A stretch of 64,000 bases of DNA from Nymphalis io (taxonomy: Eukaryota > Arthropoda > Insecta > Lepidoptera > Nymphalidae): NCBI RefSeq assembly GCF_905147045.1, contig NC_065906.1, positions 372,001 to 436,000 on the forward strand. Reading direction: 5' to 3'. A program made the position numbers and the translations under genes. Below the pieces are notes generated by a model. The model had not been told where the DNA came from and did no database searches. It saw nothing but the letters and a program-made list of their open reading frames with translations. Below, piece after piece: positions 56,847 through 64,000 of this stretch (position 1 is the stretch's first letter; each line of letters begins with the position of its first letter).

Positions 56847-58319
56847 AGTTTAGATTCTATCGTGGCTGATATTATTTTCAAAAGAGTTTAAAATACATGT
56901 AATACCATAGTCTATAGTAATGTCAGAAGATACATTTCAAGGAGCTGTTATTTATGGCGCTATTCAAATCGTCAACATATTTTTTTTGTTTTGTGCAAGA
57001 TCTCCTGTCACATATAAAGGATGGTAATTATCTGATGACAAATTCTTTATAATTTAATTACTGTTAAACACAATAAAGTCAATGAAAGGGTCACAAGGAG
57101 AGCCAGCGATCTCAACCATATCTACTTCGTTATATACTGTAAAGTTCCCTTAGGCTGTACAGTATAGAATACCGGTATGAGTGACATATATAAATAGACA
57201 AGTATATAAAATATTATAACTCAACTAACACATTTTAAGAATTAATTTGAGTAATTATATAAAAAAAAAAACTTTTTGTAATACCCACTATTGTCAACAC
57301 AAACGACTTGTCTGTACACGACTTGTTTTAATTCAAGGGGACCATCAGCTTTCAACATCAAAACGCCTATTATTACTTCTACTTTGCCAAACACTTAGTA
57401 GTTTCCAGTTCAATAATTGTATCAAGACTAAAATAATAATTATAAATGAATTTAATAATAGTGAACATACTTATCTGCTCGGAACAAAAAAATTAAGCTG
57501 AAGTGTGCGCAAACACACTTGCACTCGCTAACTCACACTTCCTAACCCCAGACTGCTACCTCAAGGTCTGCGAGTCTGTATAAAATAACTAGTTTTTAAA
57601 CATTTGTCGCGAATATGTAAGCGCAAAGGTTAACTCACAGAAAACACCTAAGTGGCGTCTCCCTTAGTACAATTAATTTGTTTTGAGACAAGAAAATAAA
57701 TAAATAACATACTTTTATAACAAATGTACATCTTTATTAGACTTAATTCCACTTTAAATTAACATAATGTTATATGTTCTCGCATATGAATATATGTATG
57801 CTATATGTGATATTGTTATCTACGCTAAAGAATCGCAATGGCCGTTTAACCTGAGTATAGATTAATTCGATTCACCTTTTATAAATATACATTTATATTC
57901 GCAAGTCGATTATATAAGGAAAAGCTCACTCTAAATCCGGGTCGACTGGTTCGTATTAATTAACACTATTTTTTTAATTTGTCGAATCAATCAACACTCG
58001 CACAATACATGATCATTATGCATCGTGATTTTTTGTAAACAAAGCTTGGGATGAAATGTTATAACGTCCGATCGTGTATTAATTATCACAATAGCCATTA
58101 AGCTAAATAAAGTCTTATTTATTACGGTTCATTACACTGTTTACACTTTTTATGTAATTGTTGAGGTTAATTATATAATTAAGACAAGTAAAATTATGTA
58201 TGTATATATAACTAACTTCTACAATACTATGTTCTGGGAGTTTATTATAATTATGGACATCAAAAAATTACAAAATAAAACCAAATTACAAAGTTTATTT
58301 GTTGTCAACAGTTTAAGCA
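56847..58319. other. Upstream of the kinase gene, no exon recognised
   Basis: AT-rich. A family-D SINE scrap at about 57498-57560 (AGTGTGCGCAAACACACTTG). The promoter and noncoding first exon of PKD must lie further 5' or in here, but are not visible. Confidence 0.3.
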
Positions 58320-58445
58320 ATTTTGAATGCCTTGTGTGAGTTTTTTTATTTAGTCGATAGCATTGACGTTAACTGCGATTTGTATGGAATTCTGATTATT
58401 GTCACTAGACGGCGCTGTTTTAATTCCGTACATATAAAAAAAAAC
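58320..58445 (+). repeat. Repeat family H, copy 2
   Basis: CCTTGTGTGAGTTTTTTT, TGATTATTGTCACTAGACGG and CGCTGTTTTAATTCCG, same order as 47455-47578. Confidence 0.6.
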
Positions 58446-58557
58446 GCACCAGACACATTGAATGAAAATGCCAATACGTGAAATTCAATAAGCAAATGTT
58501 AAAGTACTTATTATATTAAACAAAATTGGGTTTAAAAGAGGTTTATTTTGTTTCCAG

Positions 58558-61500
58558 GTGGTAGCTACAGGCTAGACATAAACGATGGAGGACGAGGTGA
58601 CGTTCCTGTTCCAGATGGGTGTCCTGCGTGACGCGGTTTCGGCCCCTGTCAACATACTAACCCTCGCGCATCTTAAGGAACTGGCCGTCAAATTCGTCCA
58701 AGAAAAGGTAAATCCTGAAAAGATGGGATGGGTCTGCGTAGGCGGTACCCACTCATCGAGTAATTCAACTGCCAACCTAAATTTCATAATGCTGTGATGA
58801 ATGATGTGAAAGTGTGAGTGATCCAGTACAAGTAATAACATCTTAGAACCCGGTAGGCTTCCAATGATAACAATTCTTAATTTGACAATCAGTTTTAGTA
58901 TCATCTTGAAACATCAAAACATGCAGTCTCAACCAAAGTTAAATTAATATTCAATTATTAAGTGATACTTTATTAAATAACAAATAGTATTTCTAAATAT
59001 ACTTATGTTAAAATATTATCCAGCTCGTCAAACTAAATCTAATCGTACATCCTGAATTTGAACGTGATCTTTGAAACGTATCCGCCTTTTTCTCAACAGA
59101 TACCGGACAATGGTCTCAATCGGTTGTCGGACCGCATCTTGCTGTTCCGCCATGACTACTGTTCGCCCAACGTGCTGCAGATCATCAATTCTGCCACAGA
59201 TGTCACTGACGAGACCCTCGTCGAGATCGTCCTTACCGCTAATCGTGAGTGTTGAAATTTAAAGGTGAAATGGACGAGGGAATGAATGTCATTACTAAAA
59301 GAGTATTGATTATAAACTAGCGAACCACCCGCGGCTTCTCCCGCCTCAAAATCAAAAAAACCAATTAAATGGGATAAAAAAGACAATGTGTCATTTGTGT
59401 CATATTTTAGCTGTGATAAAGCGTGAAAAAGTAACAAATATTCACAACGCACACAGCAGCAACTAATAGAAAAAACTTAGAACCCTTCCACTCTTATCAA
59501 ACTATAAATAAGGATAAAACTAAACAAATATTGCAAACTTTATTAAGCCCTACAACTAATAGTTAAAAATTGTAAATTAAAGAAAAAACTCAAAATAAAC
59601 AGGCGGGACGACGATACCTTAAATTTGAAGTTTGAACGAAACGCGAGTGGTAATATGTATTACAGAAGGTAACTACTTATGAAAATCTGGACACCGCGAT
59701 TCAGAAATTGACATTTTGAGCACACCGCCATCTATGGTCTCAGGACCGCAACACATAATATAACAACAAAAATATATACGTTTTTAATTTTATTAGACTC
59801 TACTATTAAATTTTGTTAGACTCAACCGTTTTTGATAAAATAAAGACTAAACGGACCTTGAAATACATCTTATAATAATTCACTGACTTATTCACACTGA
59901 ATACTTCACTGGCTTTCCGAGGCACGGGAGTGTACAGACTCCGGGCTGCTACGGAGAATTTTCGACGGAAAAACTCAATAACTTTTTATTGATTTTATTC
60001 CTGCGGGTCTGCAGCCGTACATATAGCCACTAGACCAACGAGGCAGTGTACCTCAGGATGTGATTGAAGATAAAGAACACTATGCTTATCACAAATATGG
60101 AACACGACAAGCGAATCAAGAAGACATTAGAAAGAAAATTATATTTTATGTTCTGCAATAACTCTTAACTTTAGTTTCGGTACATTACCGAAAATAAATT
60201 TTCGTTATTAATAAGTCGTTACACATCTAACACTCTGATCGCTCTATTCTGCTGCCAGCACTTCTCTGCGACGGAGCCGACAGCGCGCCGGCGCCGCGAC
60301 CGCACGCGCTGGCGGTGCACTCCTACAAGGCGCCCACTTTCTGCGACTTCTGCGGAGAGATGCTCTTCGGCCTCGTGCGACAGGGACTCAAGTGCGAAGG
60401 TAACGCCGTCTCCAGATGAAGCTCCGTGCACAGTCTATGGTCTGCAGTACAGATCGTGTATCACACAACAGAGACTTCGACATCTCAGTTGGTCAAGCGA
60501 GTTATGTAATATTTATAATGAAGTCATCCTCTGTGAGAGATCATATTTAACATCAGTCGATCAATGTGCTTAATCTCCCCTGAAAGAATTGGATGAGCTC
60601 ATTTTTTTTCCAGGTTGCGGGCTGAACTACCACAAGCGCTGCGCGGTGAAGGTGCCGTCGAACTGCGAGTCGCCGGCCAGCAGCGCGGCGCCGCCCGGCA
60701 GCCGGCGCCAGTCCGCCGCGCCGCGCAGCCCGTCGCGCTCGTCGGCCGCCAGCCACGCCAGCCACGACGACTCGCTGGTAAGGAGGCTCGCGCACCTCGT
60801 CACCGGGAACGGCTCCGCGCCCTGACCGTCCGACCCGCGAACCGATTCTTAAGCTGCCCTCGCTCGAAACTACTAATGCTCTTTTTTCACGGTTCAGTAT
60901 TAAAGCAGTGACTGACATGATAATTGAATAATCTTTGAATCTCGAGGACTCTCGAATTACCTTTAACCTGCCAGGCGACATAGCACCGTGGTTATCGATA
61001 TTTTAACGATCTTACTTACAACCTTAAATTGTAAAAATCATGTACAATGACAAAAGAGTTAATATTACTTAAAATGACATACACATAAAATTTATTATTA
61101 AATAATAGAAAAATAACGATGCATAAATATAAAGAATCTCTTAAGAATCTAGAATATATTACAAACGAAAAAGTTTTACTTTATATTTTGTAGAACTTTT
61201 ATACATTTACATTCCTTATTATTTACTAACATATACGAAGTATTACTAATAATTACAAAAATTGTAATCCGTCCAATAAATATTACTTAATACATTTATA
61301 TTTTTTAAGCATTTCTACATTTTTTAAGAAAAAATTATTTACTTTATAGTATTATATCAATTTAAAATATATCAATCGTTGAAGAATACATCGAGGCGAC
61401 GTGTTGAGATCAGACGGTACAATGATGTAAGCTACTTTAACTATGGTTTGTACGGAAAAACTTTTATAGAATACAATTCGTTAGCGACAAATTAATTATT

Positions 61501-64000
61501 TTTTTATAAAACGCGTCACGATTGGCTGACATGTTTGTGACGTCATAACGTTATCTTGTCTATGAAATTACCAAAATCTGCTGTCAGTTTTTATTATTTA
61601 CATTTTATACACAGTACGCGTAGAGAAACTGACGCCGCGCCATCTGGACCGAATTTAATAATCTTTCTATTTTATAAATTATAATTTCTTAAAATTATTC
61701 TTCTAAAAATAAAAAAAATATTTTGTAATACAACCTTATTACTTATATAATATCTATATAATAAAAATACGGTATTTACGTTTATGACAAAATAGAAATT
61801 ATTTTTTCTTTAAAATATTACAAAATAAAATACATGAAATATACTACAGATTAAAAATCTATAACTGTTTGTCTTACACACACACGGCTGAGATGAACTC
61901 TCAATCGTTGAAAATGTATCAGATTTATATACAATCACTTATTATAGAAGGTATTTTAGGTTAGTTTTGTAACAAACGCTACAAATGGGTGGTGGGTAGC
62001 ATTGGAGATGTAACGCTTATATTTGTAATAAACTATGTTTTTTTTTAAATATTTGAGTTTTATTTCCAAACCCCATGTTACCCATCATCCAGTGGGAACA
62101 CGGACGATTGTATGCGTATATTATCTATGATATATAAAAATATTTATAATCCATCTCAGTGCCCGGCGCTAAGGGAAAATCATGATGAGTCCTGTAAAAA
62201 TCTGTCAGATGGAACAATGGAATAAATTCCAAATCTATAAATGTGATGAGTGGTAGAGCTTTGTGCAAGCTCGTCTGGGTAGCTACCACTCACTCATCAG
62301 ATATTCTACCGCAAAACAGCAGTACTTGGTATTGTTGTGTTCCGGTTTGAAGGGTGAATGAGCCGGTGTAATTACAGGCACAAGGGACATAACATCTTAG
62401 TTCCCAAGGTTGGTGGCGCATTGGTGATGTAAGCGATGGTTCACATTTTTTACAATGCCAATGTCAAATGGGCGTTGGTGACCACTTACCATCAGGTGGC
62501 CCATATGCTCGTCCGCCTCCCTATTCTATATAAAAAAGAGTCCTTATCCCAGCAATGGTACATTGACAAGCTGCGTACTTTTTTCTAGGTAATAATGAGT
62601 ACATAAACATGCAATACATACGCAGCGCTCGCCAAATAATGCTTTTTATAGGAAAAAAATGACACTATACTATGATACGATACTATTGGGTTACATTTGC
62701 TACATTACTCTATCGATGTTCAAAAACCAAAAAAAAAAGTGAATGGTCCCCAAAATACACCGAAATAGAACTGGTAAAAGAAACTCAAGATTTTTTTTTT
62801 AAACTAATGTTCTTAGCGGATAATATTCCACTTCAATACACCAACACTGTTATTTACTAATATAAAGAAACTTCATATGCTCGTGTTTATAGGTGTAGAC
62901 AGTTTCGTATTTCGAAATAATAAAACCGTACATACGACTTTGATTAGTATTTAGGGCTTGAAATTAGTACAAAATTTTCTTGTGCATAAAAAGGACTATT
63001 TAGATTCAGAATTTTTGTTTCAAAAAAGTTCCAAAAATCATCCTATCTAAAGAGGATTGGTTTATTAGGTTGGTGGAGGAACGGGCCCTAAACGGTCTGC
63101 AGGCGCCTGGGCGTCTTCTCTGGGCATACCCCATACCTTCCAAGTTCACACCTACACCCGGCCGACCGTGTGCCGTCTGTGTAAGAAGCTGCTGCGAGGG
63201 TTGTTCAAGCAAGGCCTGCAGTGTGGTGACTGTCATTACAATGCGCATCGCAAGTGCCTACCATTCGTGCCCAAAGACTGTGGGGGAGAGATCAGAGATC
63301 ATCAAGGTAAATACGTTATTTATTTGCGAATATAAATTACAGCTATTATGAGTCCTATGAAAACGATTTGTACATTTGTAAAATAATAAACAGATTCCAG
63401 ACGAGTCTAGAATTTCTATATTATGTCATCGCAACTTACACAGGAGAGAACCAAGACAGCTGCAGCACCAGCAGCGAGATCAGCGAGCCGCGCGCCGCGC
63501 ACGACGACGACTCGGACGACGGAGAGCAGGACTCCAACGGGCACAACCACAACCATCACAGTGAGGTATTGCGCGCACGCAGCAAATATTGCTCACACTG
63601 TGAGAGCAAGCTGAACCTGATGACCTAGGTTAGCGTAAAGTTATCGATGAATGGTGGTCGATATAAAGCCTTCCCGACAGTTTATGGGTATATATCTTAA
63701 TGTAGTAGAAGTGGATTGGAATATGCTCTCTCTCATATTTTCGTGTTCCTCATAACTTCTGATTAATAAAATTATTAATCGTTACTTTTTGTAAAACAGT
63801 TCTCTTATCCAATGTTTTACAATTTTTTATAATGAATAAATTGATTTGTGCGACATTTCTGTCAATTTATTAAGACTGCTAATTATTCAATTATATTGTC
63901 ATGACCTAACGATGAACCGAGTGTTTTAAAGCAGGGAGAGAACCGACAAGACGAAGACGACGAGCCTCAGCGAGACACCATTCCTGAACATTCTGCCAGT
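58558..64000 (+). CDS. PKD: Protein kinase D, N-terminal half (7 coding exons, continues past the right edge)
   Basis: Exons 58585-58707, 59100-59244, 60259-60399, 60614-60777, 63069-63306, 63444-63565 and 63935-64000 join in frame to 333 codons. The entry starts at the acceptor (58557/58558), leaving 27 nt of 5' UTR; an in-frame TAA at 58579 fixes Met 58585. Order: ubiquitin-like N-terminal domain (EVTFLFQMGVLRDAV, FRHDYCSPNVLQIINSA); C1a with the full H-C-C-C-C-H-C-C pattern (His105, Cys118, 121, 135, 138, His143, Cys146, 154); Ser/Pro linker; C1b (His213, Cys226, 229, 243, 246, His251, Cys254, 262); acidic Ser-rich linker ending DTIPEHSAS. The family are diacylglycerol-activated Ser/Thr kinases acting at trans-Golgi and membranes downstream of PKC. 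The PH and kinase domains lie outside the window. One gene in insects, hence the symbol. Confidence 0.93.
58585..58707 (+). CDS. PKD: PKD exon 1 (coding part)
   Basis: MEDEVTFLFQMGVLRDAVSA to VKFVQEK, 41 codons, phase 0, donor GTAAAT. It is preceded by acceptor TTTCCAG, so a noncoding exon lies upstream. Confidence 0.9.
58729..58885 (+). repeat. Degenerate SINE family A (PKD intron 1)
   Basis: GGCGGTACCCACTCATCGAG, GTGTGAGTGATCCAGTACAA and TAACATCTTAGAACCC follow the family order. Confidence 0.5.
59100..59244 (+). CDS. PKD: PKD exon 2
   Basis: Acceptor TCTCAACAG; IPDNGLNRLSDRILLFRHDY to ETLVEIVLTAN plus one base, donor GTGAGT. Confidence 0.9.
59315..59900. repeat. Interspersed repeat G (Helitron-associated), copy 2 (PKD intron 2)
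   Basis: Opens with ACTAGCGAACCACCCGCGGC, a phrase common at one end of lepidopteran Helitron-type repeats. Later shares GAAAATCTGGACACCGCGA and CACACCGCCATCTATGG with 17460-17975. Confidence 0.55.
59915..60047 (-). repeat. SINE family D, 5' half (PKD intron 2)
   Basis: AAAACTCAATAACTTTTTAT and GCCACTAGACCAACGAGGCA on plus match the family-D head at 45395-45505. Confidence 0.65.
60259..60399 (+). CDS. PKD: PKD exon 3 (C1a, first part)
   Basis: Acceptor CTGCCAG; PLLCDGADSAPAPRP then HALAVHSYKAPTFCDFCGEM and GLVRQGLKCE. Ends one base into a Gly codon. GC-rich. Confidence 0.9.
60614..60777 (+). CDS. PKD: PKD exon 4 (C1a end and Ser/Pro linker)
   Basis: GCGLNYHKRCAVKVPSNC completes the finger, then a low-complexity Ser/Ala/Pro/Arg linker ending SHDDSL before GTAAGG. 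Strongly GC-rich compared with the flanking introns. Confidence 0.9.
60778..62149. other. PKD intron 4, first part
   Basis: AT-rich intronic sequence with no exon or clear repeat; the open frames at 60553-60981 on minus mirror the GC-rich exon. Confidence 0.4.
62150..62240 (+). repeat. SINE family B scrap (PKD intron 4)
   Basis: TAATCCATCTCAGTGCCCGG, CGCTAAGGGAAAATCATGAT, GGAATAAATTCCAAATCT. Confidence 0.45.
62249..62532 (+). repeat. SINE family A, full length (PKD intron 4)
   Basis: GAGTGGTAGAGCTTTGTGCA to CCGCCTCCCTATTCTATATA, complete unit in the sense of PKD. Confidence 0.82.
62533..63068. other. PKD intron 4, last part
   Basis: AT-rich intronic sequence; the open frame at 62672-62860 shows no known domain. 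Confidence 0.35.
63069..63306 (+). CDS. PKD: PKD exon 5 (C1b)
   Basis: Acceptor TTATTAG; VGGGTGPKRSAGAWASS then IPHTFQVHTYTRPTVCRLCK, GLFKQGLQCGDCHYNAHRKC and VPKDCGGEIRDHQ, donor GTAAAT. Confidence 0.9.
63444..63565 (+). CDS. PKD: PKD exon 6 (acidic linker)
   Basis: GENQDSCSTSSEISEPRAA, DDDSDDGEQDSNG and a His/Asn-rich HNHNHH stretch. Donor GTATTG is a weak match; reading on hits a stop after 21 codons, so an intron is likely. Confidence 0.75.
63935..64000 (+). CDS. PKD: PKD exon 7, partial (cut by window end)
   Basis: Acceptor TTTAAAGCAG; GENRQDEDDEPQRDTIPEHS AS in phase, leading in the family towards the PH domain. Confidence 0.75.

Noticed and set aside
60553..60981. 142-codon minus-strand Arg/Ala-rich frame
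   Set aside because: Shadow of the GC-rich PKD exon 4.

Overview
The window is AT-rich insect DNA, almost certainly from a butterfly or moth. The evidence is long introns, dense short interspersed repeats of the kind that litter lepidopteran genomes, several non-LTR retrotransposon remnants, Helitron debris, and a carboxylesterase gene cluster. No rRNA gene, genuine tRNA gene, CRISPR array or virus-derived gene was seen.

Left part (1-31.5 kb): four carboxylesterase-type (alpha/beta hydrolase) genes lie head-to-tail on the minus strand. CE1 shows only its first exon (208-405); the rest lies beyond base 1. CE2 (813-2686, three exons, 571 aa) is complete but every catalytic position I can align is replaced, so it looks like a secreted pseudo-esterase. 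CE3 (8777-12998, five exons, 506 aa) keeps Ser, Glu and His but has an unusual oxyanion-hole segment. CE4 (19249-31435, six exons, 589 aa, with a 6.2 kb first intron) looks like a fully equipped secreted esterase. Its signal-peptide exon and likely promoter sit inside a perfect 93-bp inverted repeat. All splice junctions were read by eye; donor/acceptor dinucleotides and reading phase agree throughout.

Middle part (31.5-58.5 kb): no host gene was recognised. It holds a nearly intact LINE with only two in-frame stops (38.06-41.1 kb), a 5'-truncated LINE with a 13-bp target-site duplication (33.46-34.12 kb), a LINE inserted inside a SINE (55.16-56.85 kb), several tRNA-derived SINE families, TA-rich microsatellites and hairpins.

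Right part (58.5-64 kb): the 5' half of protein kinase D on the plus strand. Seven coding exons give 333 residues covering the N-terminal ubiquitin-like region, two perfect C1 zinc fingers and the acidic linker. The PH and kinase domains lie beyond the right edge. It is not functionally related to the esterases.

The esterases are probably secreted or luminal proteins from tandem duplication, with one copy having lost catalysis. The most interesting items are the pseudo-esterase CE2 and the perfect inverted repeat around CE4 exon 1.
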